Shown piece after piece: positions 1-8,516 of a DNA stretch of 36,871 bases (position 1 is its first letter; each line of letters begins with the position of its first letter). Under the pieces are notes generated by a model, which saw only the letters and a program-made list of their open reading frames with translations, searched no databases and was not told the origin of the DNA. The stretch covers positions 1 through 36,871 of the forward strand of contig DUOX01000030.1 of assembly GCA_012838665.1 (NCBI GenBank), given 5' to 3'. Source of the DNA: Clostridiales bacterium (GTDB lineage: Bacteria > Bacillota > Clostridia > Oscillospirales > Oscillospiraceae). Both the position numbers and the translations under genes were made by a program.

Positions 1-713
1 CGGATAACAGGTATGCCGGCCTCCTTGAAAATTGGCAGTATAGATGCGCACAGCCGAACAGCGTCCTCCACTGTGTGCTCGGTGTATTCTCCCCTTTTCC
101 ACATGTCATACAGGGCCGTATCCCTGATTATGACCGTAGGGTAAATTCTAACACCATCGGGGCGGAGAGACGCGATTGCCCCGGCCGTTTCCAGGGCGGT
201 TTCGTCGTTGTCACCGGGAAGTCCGGTCATCATCTGGAGTATTAGATTAAAGCCCGCCTTCTTTATCATTTCCGCGGCCTTGACCGTATCGGCTGAGGTA
301 TGCCCCCGCCCGGAAAGCTCAAGAACCCGGTCGGACATGGACTGGGCACCCAACTCTATGGTGGTCACGCCGAAAGATGCAAGACGCCTCAATGTTTCCT
401 CATCAATGGCGTCAGGGCGGGTGGAGAGCCTGATGGAGCTTATCGACCCATCACGCAAAAACGGCAAGGCCGAGCCCAGAAGCATTTCCTGCTCATGGGT
501 CGGAATTGCCGTAAAACTCCCTCCGTAAAAGGCAAGTTCCACAACTTCCCCCGGCGGAATGCGCCAGAGGCCCTCCCTAATGGCGGACGCCACGCTTTCC
601 GAAGTGACAGGGGCAAGGCTGCCCGATATTCGGCGTTGGTTACAGAATACACAGTCGTTGGGGCAGCCCAGATGCGGAACAAATACGGGTATGATGTTTT
701 TCCTCGCGCTCAT
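1..713 (-). CDS. Elp3-like radical SAM protein (partial, C-terminus beyond window)
   Basis: The first 237 codons of a radical SAM protein; the 3' end runs off the left edge. Near the N-terminus C17, C21 and C24 form a CxxxCxxC motif (CPNDCVFC), which binds the 4Fe-4S cluster that cleaves S-adenosylmethionine. A GGSF motif follows (FYGGSFTAIP), then the LGAQSMSD and GLPGD segments typical of the Elp3/COG1243 branch. Family members are linked to tRNA wobble-uridine modification, but bacterial stand-alone versions are poorly characterised, so the substrate is not assigned. The start ATG overlaps the rnc stop codon as ATGA (4 bp), implying translational coupling. In many Clostridia a gene of this kind sits between rnc and smc, so smc would be expected just outside the window. 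Whether an acetyltransferase domain is present cannot be seen. Confidence 0.85.
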   Translation of the reverse strand, partial: MSARKNIIPVFVPHLGCPNDCVFCNQRRISGSLAPVTSESVASAIREGLWRIPPGEVVELAFYGGSFTAIPTHEQEMLLGSALPFLRDGSISSIRLSTRPDAIDEETLRRLASFGVTTIELGAQSMSDRVLELSGRGHTSADTVKAAEMIKKAGFNLILQMMTGLPGDNDETALETAGAIASLRPDGVRIYPTVIIRDTALYDMWKRGEYTEHTVEDAVRLCASILPIFKEAGIPVI

Positions 714-1390
714 TTCGTCAATACCCCGATAGCCTCGCAGGCGGCGGCCTGCTCCGCCTCCTTCTTCGTGCGGCCGGTACCCCGCCCAATTGGCCTGCCG
801 TTTAAGCACACCTGAACGGTGAAGCTTTTCATATGGTCCGGCCCGCTTTCATCAATCAATGAATATGTGAGAGCCTGTCCGCTCTTCTGCTGCACCAGCT
901 CCTGGAGGGTGGTTTTGTAATCGCTGCTGCTTTTCCGGGCTCTCTCCACCGTAAGGTCAGATAGCACATTTTTTTTGATAAATGCCTCCGCCACTTTCAT
1001 GCCTCCGTCCAGATAAAGTGCGGCGATGACAGCCTCCACGCAGTCGGCAAGTATGGAGGGGCGCTGCCTTCCTCCGGAGAGCTCCTCCCCCTTGCCCAGG
1101 CGAATGTGAGCTCCCAGGTCAAGCTCTGCGGCAACCCTTACAAGGCTGGCCTCACACACCAGTTCTGCCCGAAGCCGGGTCATATTGCCCTCCGGCATGG
1201 TGCTGTAGTTATGATACAGATGATTGGCCACTATCATTCCAAGGACGGAGTCGCCCAAAAATTCAAGGCGCTCATTGCTCTCGCAGCCGGCGCCCCTGTT
1301 TTCGTTTGCGTAGGAGCTGTGGGTCAGAGCCGTTCGCAAAAGCTCCTTGTTCTTAAAAATATACTCAAGTCTTTTTTCAAGTGTGTTCAT
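710..1390 (-). CDS. rnc: Ribonuclease III
   Basis: Double-strand-specific endoribonuclease that processes rRNA precursors and structured mRNAs. The 226-residue product has the RNase III signature ERLEFLGDS at about residues 40-48, the second acidic catalytic patch in DCVEAVIAALYLDGG, and a C-terminal double-stranded-RNA-binding domain (about residues 157-224, ending in KKEAEQAAACEAIG). This is the usual family length. I chose the ATG at 1390 because it begins the conserved MNTLEKRLEY segment and has GGGAG just upstream. The frame stays open up to 1471, but that extension starts at TTG and reads through a GC-rich intergenic hairpin. It lies 77 bp after acpP and overlaps the radical SAM gene by 4 bp, the usual plsX-acpP-rnc arrangement. 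Confidence 0.96.
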   Translation of the reverse strand: MNTLEKRLEYIFKNKELLRTALTHSSYANENRGAGCESNERLEFLGDSVLGMIVANHLYHNYSTMPEGNMTRLRAELVCEASLVRVAAELDLGAHIRLGKGEELSGGRQRPSILADCVEAVIAALYLDGGMKVAEAFIKKNVLSDLTVERARKSSSDYKTTLQELVQQKSGQALTYSLIDESGPDHMKSFTVQVCLNGRPIGRGTGRTKKEAEQAAACEAIGVLTK

Positions 1391-1436
1391 AACCCGCTCC
1401 CCGTTAGCGTTTTTCCGTAGCCGCATACATGTTAAC

Positions 1437-1458
1437 CGGGGCGAGTACCCCCGCCCCG
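1437..1458 (-). promoter_or_regulatory. GC-rich hairpin in the acpP-rnc gap
   Basis: On the minus strand CGGGGCG and CGCCCCG form a perfect 7-bp stem around an 8-nt loop, about 50 nt upstream of the rnc start. There is no T tract, so it does not look like an intrinsic terminator. It could stabilise or separate the acpP and rnc parts of the transcript, or be a processing site. Function is inference. Confidence 0.45.
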
Positions 1459-1467
1459 AATCATTCA

Positions 1468-1704
1468 TCAATCCTGAACAAATTTGCTTACATAGTCAAC
1501 GAGATCGCCGACAGTCAAAATCGTCTTCAAGTCCTCCTCGGGGACCTCAGGAAGGCCAAATTCCTCTTCCATGGCCATTGTGAGTTCAACCACATCCAGA
1601 GAATCCGCATTCAAATCGTCCACAAAGGCTGTATCTAAAGTCACAGTATCGGCGTCCACCGCAAACTGAAGACAGATTAGTTCACGTATCTTTTCAAAAA
1701 TCAT
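1468..1704 (-). CDS. acpP: Acyl carrier protein
   Basis: Small acidic 78-residue carrier that holds growing fatty acyl chains on a phosphopantetheine arm. The attachment motif DSLD is intact, with Ser35 as the modified residue, and the flanking DLNADSLDVVELTMAMEEEF stretch is classic for type II fatty acid synthesis ACPs. GGAG sits upstream of the ATG. It lies 44 bp downstream of plsX, which uses acyl-ACP as substrate, so the two genes are functionally as well as physically linked. Length and composition are normal. Confidence 0.97.
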   Translation of the reverse strand: MIFEKIRELICLQFAVDADTVTLDTAFVDDLNADSLDVVELTMAMEEEFGLPEVPEEDLKTILTVGDLVDYVSKFVQD

Positions 1705-1748
1705 AGCATCAACTCCATATAGAAAACTTCATTTTGATATTAGTTATA

Positions 1749-2792
1749 TTATGGGTATTTGTCAAGGCTATTCTTCGTAGATAGTTTCATGAATTCTATA
1801 TTTTCTTCGATTTCTCTTATAACTCCGGCCTCAATGAATTTAATGGCCTGTTTTATGGCGCTGCGTATTGCCCTAGCGTCGGAACTGCCATGAGCCTTTA
1901 TCACCGGCTTAGATATGCCCAGCAGGGCGGTTCCGCCCACTTCCGACACGTCCATAGCCACCTTGAAATCGCTCAGAGCACCCCTGATCATCAGGGCGGC
2001 CATTTTTGCCTTCCTGCTGCCTTTTAAAATACCCGCAATCTTACCGAGAAAGAACTTTACGGATCCCTCTATGCCCTTTAACAGAATATTCCCGGAAAAA
2101 CCGTCGGTTACCATGACGTCGATATTGCCCGACAAGAGGTCGCTGGCTTCGGCGTTGCCGACAAAATTAATGCGCCCGGCCTCACCGGCCTTTCTAAGCA
2201 AATCATATGTTTGCTTTTGTAGATCGGCTCCTTTGGTATCCTCGGTGCCCACATTGAGCAGCGTGACCCTGGGATTTTTGCAGCCCATTATTTTTTTGGC
2301 GTAAAATGAGCCCATATAGGCAAACTGCAGCAAATACTCGGGAGTACACTCCACATTGGCGCCGCAGTCGATGAGCATAACTCCCTTGCCGCCATTGGGC
2401 AGTACCGGGGCCAGCGCGGCCCGGCGGATTCCCCGGATTCTCTTCACCGTCAGGGTGGCGCCGGTAAGGAGCGCCCCCGTGCTCCCGGCGGAGATAACCG
2501 CATCTCCCGCCCCCTGGCTGAGCAGTTTCAGGGCCACAGCCATGGAGGAATCCTTTTTTATCCGCGTAGCCGTACTCGGGTCGTCCTCCATGGTGACGAC
2601 TTCATCGGCGTTTATAATTTCTATTCTGTCATATGGAAGACTTATACCTTCATTTTCCAGACAGCGGATGACATCCTCCTGCCGTCCTACAAGGCATATT
2701 TCAATGCCAAACTCGTTGGCGGCGCTAACAGCTCCTTTTACAACTTCCTCCGGGGCTTTGTCCCCGCCCATTGCGTCTACGATAATCTTCAT
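1749..2792 (-). CDS. plsX: Phosphate acyltransferase PlsX
   Basis: Converts acyl-ACP and phosphate to acyl-phosphate, the donor for PlsY in phosphatidic acid synthesis; it is a peripheral cytoplasmic-face enzyme. The N-terminus MKIIVDAMGGDKAPE is diagnostic, followed by the SAGSTGALL and VTDGFSGNILLK segments of the family. At 347 residues it is of normal length. An AAGGGG-like ribosome binding site precedes the ATG. No fapR gene precedes it; the upstream gene is trmFO. The 77-bp gap from trmFO is AT-rich and contains a good TATAAT (about 2829-2834, minus) but no convincing -35, so a weak promoter of its own is possible. Confidence 0.97.
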   Translation of the reverse strand: MKIIVDAMGGDKAPEEVVKGAVSAANEFGIEICLVGRQEDVIRCLENEGISLPYDRIEIINADEVVTMEDDPSTATRIKKDSSMAVALKLLSQGAGDAVISAGSTGALLTGATLTVKRIRGIRRAALAPVLPNGGKGVMLIDCGANVECTPEYLLQFAYMGSFYAKKIMGCKNPRVTLLNVGTEDTKGADLQKQTYDLLRKAGEAGRINFVGNAEASDLLSGNIDVMVTDGFSGNILLKGIEGSVKFFLGKIAGILKGSRKAKMAALMIRGALSDFKVAMDVSEVGGTALLGISKPVIKAHGSSDARAIRSAIKQAIKFIEAGVIREIEENIEFMKLSTKNSLDKYP

Positions 2793-2869
2793 TTATCCGA
2801 CCCCTTAGCGTTTGATTAAAGCAAGGTTATTATATATTTGTACAAGTTCATAGTCTTATTAAAACTATC

Positions 2870-4171
2870 CTATGTTACATTCAGCCCGTTTATTATCTCC
2901 AATGCACGCTTTGAAATTTCGGCGTTTTTATTTCGCTTGCCCTTTACCTTGAAGTCCAGAGGAGAAATGATGCCGAAATTTATGTTCATTGGCTGAAATT
3001 CCGCAACCGTCTCGTTGGAGATATACAAGGCCAGAGCACCTATGGCCGTTTCAGCCGGGAAATTTATCCGGGGCAACCCTAAAAGCCGATTGGCCGTTTC
3101 AATGCCCACCAGCATTCCTGACGCGCAGGATTCTACATAGCCCTCAACTCCGGTTATCTGACCCGCGAAACTAATTCTGGGCTCCCTTTTAAGGCGATAA
3201 TACCTGTCCAAAAGCCGGGGCGAATCCAGATATGTGTTCCTGTGCATTACGCCGTAACGCAGAAACTCCGCATTTTTTAACGCGGGTATCATGGAGAAAA
3301 CCCGCTTCTGTTCCGGAAAAGCCAAATGGGTCTGAAAACCTACCATGTTATACATGGTGCCTTCAGAGTTATCCCGGCGCAGCTGCACCACGGCATAACT
3401 CTCCTTCCCTGTTCTGGGGTCACGCAGTCCTACAGGCTTGAGAGGGCCAAATCTGAGGGTGTCCTCCCCCCGCCGGGCCATAACCTCAACGGGCATGCAC
3501 CCCTCGAATACGCTGGAATCCTCAAAGCCGTGAACTTCAGCCGTCCTTGCGGAGCACAGCTCCCGCCAAAATGCCAGATATTCCTCCCGGGTCATGGGGC
3601 AGTTTATATAGTCGGGAGTTCCCTTATCGTAACGCGAAGCAAAAAAGGCTTCCTCCATGTCTATGCTCTGGAATGAAACTATGGGAGCCGCGGCATCAAA
3701 AAAGTGGAGATATTCGCTGTCGCCGGTGAGCTCCACTATCCTGTCCGCCAGAGCGTCGCTGGTAAGAGGGCCGGTGGCAATAACCACCTCCCCCGGAGGT
3801 ATCTCTTTCGCTTCTTCATGGACGATTTCAATAAGAGGCTGAGAGCGTATGCGCCGGGTTACCATATTGGAAAAGGCTTCCCTGTCCACGGCCAGCGCTC
3901 CGCCCGCGGCGACGCGTGTCGCGTCGGCGCAGGACATTATAAGGGAACCCAGCCTTCTAAGTTCCTCTTTAAGAAGCCCTACGGCAGTTGTCAGCTCGTT
4001 GCTGCGCAGCGAATTAGAGCAGACAAGCTCCGCAAAATCGGGGGAAACATGAGCGGAGGTCATTTTATGGGGCTTCATTTCAACAAGCCTGACTCTGACG
4101 CCGCGTCCGGACAATTGCCAGGCGCATTCACAGCCCGCCAACCCCGCACCGACGACGGTAACCTGTTTCAT
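2870..4171 (-). CDS. trmFO: Methylenetetrahydrofolate--tRNA-(uracil-5-)-methyltransferase TrmFO
   Basis: FAD- and folate-dependent enzyme that makes ribothymidine at tRNA position 54, using methylenetetrahydrofolate instead of SAM; formerly called Gid. The N-terminal dinucleotide-binding motif VVGAGLAGCE (about residues 6-15) leads into the conserved AELVCSNSLRSNEL block. Cys51 and Cys225 (in FEGCMPVEV) match the spacing of the two functional cysteines known from the Bacillus subtilis enzyme. The C-terminal GQITGVEGYVESCASG block is also present. The 433 residues are the normal length. The start lies 12 bp after the topA stop, and the dprA-topA-trmFO order is a common Firmicutes arrangement. 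Confidence 0.97.
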   Translation of the reverse strand: MKQVTVVGAGLAGCECAWQLSGRGVRVRLVEMKPHKMTSAHVSPDFAELVCSNSLRSNELTTAVGLLKEELRRLGSLIMSCADATRVAAGGALAVDREAFSNMVTRRIRSQPLIEIVHEEAKEIPPGEVVIATGPLTSDALADRIVELTGDSEYLHFFDAAAPIVSFQSIDMEEAFFASRYDKGTPDYINCPMTREEYLAFWRELCSARTAEVHGFEDSSVFEGCMPVEVMARRGEDTLRFGPLKPVGLRDPRTGKESYAVVQLRRDNSEGTMYNMVGFQTHLAFPEQKRVFSMIPALKNAEFLRYGVMHRNTYLDSPRLLDRYYRLKREPRISFAGQITGVEGYVESCASGMLVGIETANRLLGLPRINFPAETAIGALALYISNETVAEFQPMNINFGIISPLDFKVKGKRNKNAEISKRALEIINGLNVT

Positions 4172-4183
4172 TTCAACTGTTCC

Positions 4184-6403
4184 TTACTTTTCTTTCTTGC
4201 CGGACTTTTTGGAAGTCTTGGCAGGCTTTTTTTCATCAGAATTGCCCTCGTCTTTACCGGTGCCGCCCGTATTCGAAGAAGCCGCTTTTTTCTTCTTATA
4301 ACCGCGCTTGTCCTCCGGGAGGAAGGCAGGACAGTCCTCATTGACGCAGAAAGGTTTCCTCTGTCCCCTGCCGGAAATCTTAAACATGGTTTTACCGCAT
4401 TCGGGGCAGTTGTCCTTGGTAGGCACGTCCCAGGTCATGAAGCCGCAGTCGGCCAATTTCTCACAGGCGTAATAAACATAGCCTTTCTTGGAGGTGCGTT
4501 TCAATATCCTGGAACCGCATTTGGGGCACTTCCCGGGCTTTTCAATGACAAGAGGCTTCGTAAAGTTGCATTCGGGGTAATTGGGGCATGCCAAAAACCG
4601 TCCGAAACGCCCGGTTTTGACAACCATATTTCGGCCGCATTTTTCGCATATTTCATCCGTTACTTCGTCGGGAACCTTAATATATATGCCTTCCAGGGCC
4701 TTTTCCGCCTGGGTAAGCTCCTGGTCGAATTTCTCATAAAACTCCTCAAGTATGCTTTTCCATTCCCTCTCCCCGGCCTCGATGCTGTCCAAACCGTCTT
4801 CCATCCGGGCGGTAAATTTAAGGTCCACTATATCGGGGAAACGCTCCTTCATTAGGTCGGTTACAACCTGGCCCAGCGGAGTTGGCCGCAGGAATTTCCC
4901 TTCCTTAACCACATATTCCCGGCTGATAATAGTACTCAAGATGGGGGCATATGTGCTGGGCCGCCCAATTCCTTTCTCCTCCATGGCACGGATAAGAGTG
5001 GCTTCGGTATATCTGGAGGGCGGTTGTGTGAATTTTTGCTCCCGCTGTACTTTATTAAGGCGCACTATTTCGCCTTCCCTCAGGTCCGGCAGGGGTTTTT
5101 GCTTTTCCTCCTCATCCTCATCACGGCTTTCCTCGTACACGGCGGTGTATCCGGGAAACTTTATGGAGGAGTGGTTTGCCCTGAATACGTAATCTCCCGA
5201 GGCGGCTTCAATCACCACATTGTCGTAAATGGCGTTGGACATCTGGCTGGCCGTAAAACGTCCCCAGATAAGCCTGTAAAGCCTGTACTGGTCAGGGGTA
5301 AGGTCTTTCTTAACCTTTTCGGGGGTAAGGGCAATATTGCTCGGCCTGATGGCTTCATGGGAATCCTGAGAGCCGCGCTTGGATTTGTACCTCCGGTAGG
5401 CGCCGGGGTGGTATTCCTTGCCATAGTGACTTTCAATAAAGCTCTTGGCGGCGCTTAGGGCTTCCTCGGACAGTCTCAGAGAGTCGGTACGCATATACGT
5501 AATAAGTCCCACAGTGCCTTCTCCGGAGATGTCTACGCCCTCATATAGCTGCTGTGCAATGGACATGGTGCGCCGGGGAGTCATCCCCAGACAACGCGAG
5601 GCCTCCTGCTGCAACGTGGAAGTGATAAAGGGCGGAGAGGGCGAGCGCTGCTTTTCACTCTTGTTAACGGATTTTATTGCAAACCGCTCTTTGTGGATAG
5701 CGGATATTACCGCCTCCACTTCCTGTTCGCTTTTTAGCTCCTGTTTTTTATCGCCAATGCCGTAGAACCGGGCAACAAAGCTGCCCTCGTTCTCAATCCT
5801 GGCCAAAGTGACGTCCAGAAGCCAGTATTCCTCGGGCACGAAGGCTTTAATTTCCTCTTCCCTGTCCACCACCATGCGTGTGGCAACGGACTGGACGCGT
5901 CCGGCGGAAAGGCCTCTGCGCACTTTCCGCCAGAGCAGGGGGCTGAGCTTGTAGCCCACGATACGGTCCAGAAGTCGTCTGGCCTGCTGGGCATCCACCA
6001 GGTCCTGGTCAATATCTCTTGGATTCCGGATACTGTCCAGCACAACCTTTTTTGTGATTTCGTTGAATGTCACCCTCCGGGCCTTTTCGTTGGGCAGCTC
6101 AAGCAGTTCCCTCAAATGCCAGGAAATAGCCTCTCCCTCCCGGTCCGGGTCCGTGGCCAGATAGACTGAAGAAGCCTTCTCGGAATAGCCTTTTAATTGG
6201 GCAATAATATCCTCCCGGCCCTTAACCGGCTGATAGTTTGGAATAAACCCGCCTTCTATATCTATACCCATGGTGCTTTTGGGGAGGTCCCTCAAATGCC
6301 CCATGGAGGCAACTACCTTGTAATCATTACCCAGGTACTTTTCGATAGTACGAGCCTTAGCCGGAGATTCAACTATGACAAGGTTTGCCTTTGATTTTAC
6401 CAT
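4184..6403 (-). CDS. topA: DNA topoisomerase I
   Basis: Type IA topoisomerase that relaxes negative supercoils by transient single-strand cleavage. Visible in order are the Toprim motif VESPAK (residues 11-16), DPDREGE (residues 85-91, metal-binding acids), and the active-site Tyr303 in GLITYMRTDS. Three C4-type zinc ribbons follow near the C-terminus (CEKCGR...CPNYPEC, CPKCGS...ADC, CPECGK...NEDC), and a Lys/Ser-rich basic tail closes the protein. The 739 residues include all family domains. GAGGA precedes the ATG. Flanked closely by dprA (17 bp) and trmFO (12 bp), it is probably translated from one long transcript. Confidence 0.98.
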   Translation of the reverse strand: MVKSKANLVIVESPAKARTIEKYLGNDYKVVASMGHLRDLPKSTMGIDIEGGFIPNYQPVKGREDIIAQLKGYSEKASSVYLATDPDREGEAISWHLRELLELPNEKARRVTFNEITKKVVLDSIRNPRDIDQDLVDAQQARRLLDRIVGYKLSPLLWRKVRRGLSAGRVQSVATRMVVDREEEIKAFVPEEYWLLDVTLARIENEGSFVARFYGIGDKKQELKSEQEVEAVISAIHKERFAIKSVNKSEKQRSPSPPFITSTLQQEASRCLGMTPRRTMSIAQQLYEGVDISGEGTVGLITYMRTDSLRLSEEALSAAKSFIESHYGKEYHPGAYRRYKSKRGSQDSHEAIRPSNIALTPEKVKKDLTPDQYRLYRLIWGRFTASQMSNAIYDNVVIEAASGDYVFRANHSSIKFPGYTAVYEESRDEDEEEKQKPLPDLREGEIVRLNKVQREQKFTQPPSRYTEATLIRAMEEKGIGRPSTYAPILSTIISREYVVKEGKFLRPTPLGQVVTDLMKERFPDIVDLKFTARMEDGLDSIEAGEREWKSILEEFYEKFDQELTQAEKALEGIYIKVPDEVTDEICEKCGRNMVVKTGRFGRFLACPNYPECNFTKPLVIEKPGKCPKCGSRILKRTSKKGYVYYACEKLADCGFMTWDVPTKDNCPECGKTMFKISGRGQRKPFCVNEDCPAFLPEDKRGYKKKKAASSNTGGTGKDEGNSDEKKPAKTSKKSGKKEK

Positions 6404-6420
6404 GTGTTTTCCTCATTTCA

Positions 6421-7677
6421 TTAATTCTTCTTGATATTAAGTGAAAATCTCTTGCCTCTTTCCTGTATGACATAGCCCTTGATTTGCAGGAGAGTCAGCT
6501 CCGAGAGCACGACGGAGGCGGGCAGCCCGGACAGGTCTATAATGTCATCCACATGCATTGAGGCAGCGGTCATTACCGATACGATCTTAAGCTGGTTTTC
6601 GGACAACTCTTTCAGCTGTGCTTCCAAGTCAATATATGACATGTCGTTTTGCTTGTCAATCTCTTTTTTTGCTGTGGGAACCCTTAATTTAGCAAAACCG
6701 ACCCCCACTTCCTGTGCGGATTCTTCGGCATCGGAGGGTTTTTCGGGCTCCTCCTCTTGGGGAATCGCCGCATCCCCTCGGCCAATCTTATGTATTTTTC
6801 CTGCAAAAATTCCCTCGTATTCGCAAAGGACATCCCAACCGGAAGTAACCGCCTTTGCGCAATCCTTGATTAGCTCGTTAGAGCCCACACAGTTGAACGA
6901 GTCGGCGTTGCCAGGTACGGCAAAGACATCCCGACCGTAGTCCAGGGCCCGGGACGCCGTTATAAGTGCGCCGCTCTTTGCCGGAGCCTCTATTATTACG
7001 ACACCAACGCACAGCCCGCTTATTATCCTATTTCGTTGCGGAAAATTCCCGGGCATATTTGGCGCGCCGGGAGGGTATTCGCTGACCAGAGCCCCCACGG
7101 TCATAACATCCTCAAAAAGGCGCCAGTTGAAGCGGGGATAAACCTGGTCAATGGCTGTTCCAAGCACGCCCACACAGCTCCCTCCGGCTCTCAGGGCCCC
7201 ATGGGCACCGGCGGAATCGATGCCCTCCGCCAGACCCGACACCACAAGCCCGCCGCCCTTGGTTATTTCGTAGCCCATGCGCCTGGCCATTTTTATGCCG
7301 TAGGGACTTGCCTTTCGGGTGCCCGCTATGCCGATAGCGGCCTCCTCGTCAATGACCGGCAAATTACCCTTAACATAAAGAACTGCGGGCGGGTCGAAAA
7401 TATTTAGCAGCCGCCGGGGGTATTCCGCATCCTGCATAGTGAGAATGCGAATTTTTCCCTCCCTGCATTTATCAAGAATATCCAGGGCAGGTTCCATGTC
7501 CTTGTTTTTCAGGGTTTCCAGCTCCTTGGGCATTATGCCTCCAACATCTCGGTAATCGGTGTCTGCGGCAAAATATATCTCTTTGGGCGAGCCAAAATGC
7601 TCAAGGAGCAGCTCTCTTGCCTTTGGGCGAAGCCCGTGGAGGGACGAGAGCCAAATCCAGTATTTGAGCGGAGCCAT
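6421..7677 (-). CDS. dprA: DNA-processing protein DprA (Smf)
   Basis: Rossmann-fold protein that binds incoming single-stranded DNA and loads RecA during transformation; it is also widespread in bacteria not known to be competent. The core motif appears as GIAGTRKAS (about residues 115-123), then GGGLVVSGLAEGIDSAGAHGAL, and the conserved FPQRNRIISGL and KSGALITA segments. An N-terminal helical domain (about 1-100) precedes it, and a C-terminal winged-helix (from about residue 345) ends the 418-residue protein, separated by a low-complexity Glu-rich linker. The start follows the methyltransferase stop by one base (TAAGATG), so coupling is likely. Confidence 0.95.
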   Translation of the reverse strand: MAPLKYWIWLSSLHGLRPKARELLLEHFGSPKEIYFAADTDYRDVGGIMPKELETLKNKDMEPALDILDKCREGKIRILTMQDAEYPRRLLNIFDPPAVLYVKGNLPVIDEEAAIGIAGTRKASPYGIKMARRMGYEITKGGGLVVSGLAEGIDSAGAHGALRAGGSCVGVLGTAIDQVYPRFNWRLFEDVMTVGALVSEYPPGAPNMPGNFPQRNRIISGLCVGVVIIEAPAKSGALITASRALDYGRDVFAVPGNADSFNCVGSNELIKDCAKAVTSGWDVLCEYEGIFAGKIHKIGRGDAAIPQEEEPEKPSDAEESAQEVGVGFAKLRVPTAKKEIDKQNDMSYIDLEAQLKELSENQLKIVSVMTAASMHVDDIIDLSGLPASVVLSELTLLQIKGYVIQERGKRFSLNIKKN

Positions 7678-7678
7678 C

Positions 7679-8431
7679 TTAGCGCCCCCTTTTCATCTCC
7701 CACATGACTATCGAGGCTGCCACTGCGGCATTCAGGGATTCGCTGGAGGGTGACATGGGGATAATCAGCCGGCCGGAACAGATAGCCAGCAGCTCAGAGC
7801 TAAGTCCCCTGCCTTCGCTGCCTATGGCAACGGCTGTTTTTTCAAGGTCAATGTTCCGTATGTCCTCGGAGCCGGGCCCCAGGGCAGCCCCCCAGAGTGT
7901 CAGCTTATTGTACTGCAGAAAGTCCTTCAATTCTTCTCTGTCCATCTCCAGCACCGGCTGGCGGAACAGGGCGCCCATTGCGGCACGGACCGCCTTTGGG
8001 TTATACGGGTCGGCGCAGTCACCCACCAGTATCACAACTTTGGTTTCCAGGGCATTGGCGGTGCGGATTACGGTGCCCACATTGCCCGGGTCCTGCACTC
8101 CTTCCAGCACCAGAGCCTGGCAACAATGGACTGGATAGTTGTTGTCCAGGATTTTCACGGAAAACACGGGACCCGGGGTATTTTTCAGGGGAGAAACATA
8201 GTTTATAAGGTCCGGCGGTACCAGGTATTGGGGAATGGCGGAAGGAACTTCAACAGAGGTCAGACTACCCCACAGTACCGCCGTAATTTGAGCATTCCAA
8301 TCAAGCGCCTCCCTTAGAAGCTTTTCCCCGTCACATAGGTATTCCCCTGTCTCCCGGCGGTATGGCCGGGAGCTGCCAAGGGCGCGCATGTGTGCTATTA
8401 TTTTGTTCTTGCGGGAGGTGATTTTATCCAT
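7679..8431 (-). CDS. TrmH/SpoU-family RNA 2'-O-methyltransferase
   Basis: SPOUT-class RNA ribose methyltransferase of about 250 residues. All three family motifs are visible: EGVQDPGNVGTVIRTANA (motif 1), AIGSEGRGLSSEL (motif 2) and IIPMSPSSESLNAAVAAS (motif 3, part of the SAM-binding trefoil knot). An N-terminal L30e-like substrate-binding domain (KIIAHMRALGSS onward) suggests a 23S rRNA target, as in RlmB/TsnR relatives, but the exact nucleotide cannot be read from sequence. I chose the ATG at 8431, with AGGTG upstream. The frame stays open to 8497, but the extension lies on a hairpin-forming intergenic stretch. The next gene, dprA, starts one base after the stop. Confidence 0.92.
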   Translation of the reverse strand: MDKITSRKNKIIAHMRALGSSRPYRRETGEYLCDGEKLLREALDWNAQITAVLWGSLTSVEVPSAIPQYLVPPDLINYVSPLKNTPGPVFSVKILDNNYPVHCCQALVLEGVQDPGNVGTVIRTANALETKVVILVGDCADPYNPKAVRAAMGALFRQPVLEMDREELKDFLQYNKLTLWGAALGPGSEDIRNIDLEKTAVAIGSEGRGLSSELLAICSGRLIIPMSPSSESLNAAVAASIVMWEMKRGR

Positions 8432-8471
8432 TGAGCACCTCAGAAATTTAATTTTTTGCCGCAGAAAAGTA

Positions 8472-8510
8472 AAGCTGCGGTCAGGGTTAAGGACCACCCG
8501 GCCACAGCTT
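8472..8510 (-). terminator. Possible weak terminator or attenuator hairpin
   Basis: On the minus strand AAGCTGTGG (8510-8502) pairs with CCGCAGCTT (8480-8472), nine pairs with one G-U, around an inner GGGT/ACCC pairing. It is followed by a short T-rich run (TACTTTTC). It lies just after the stop of the unknown membrane protein and before the methyltransferase. The 3' arm can instead pair with CTGCGG on its other side (plus-strand arms 8459-8464 and 8475-8480), so two exclusive folds are possible. Confidence 0.45.
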
Positions 8511-8516
8511 AAGGCA

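Noticed and set aside
3704-4855. 383-codon open frame on the plus strand opposite trmFO and topA
   Set aside because: It is the mirror of two well-supported genes, shows no recognisable domain and lacks a ribosome binding site; long antisense frames arise from codon bias.
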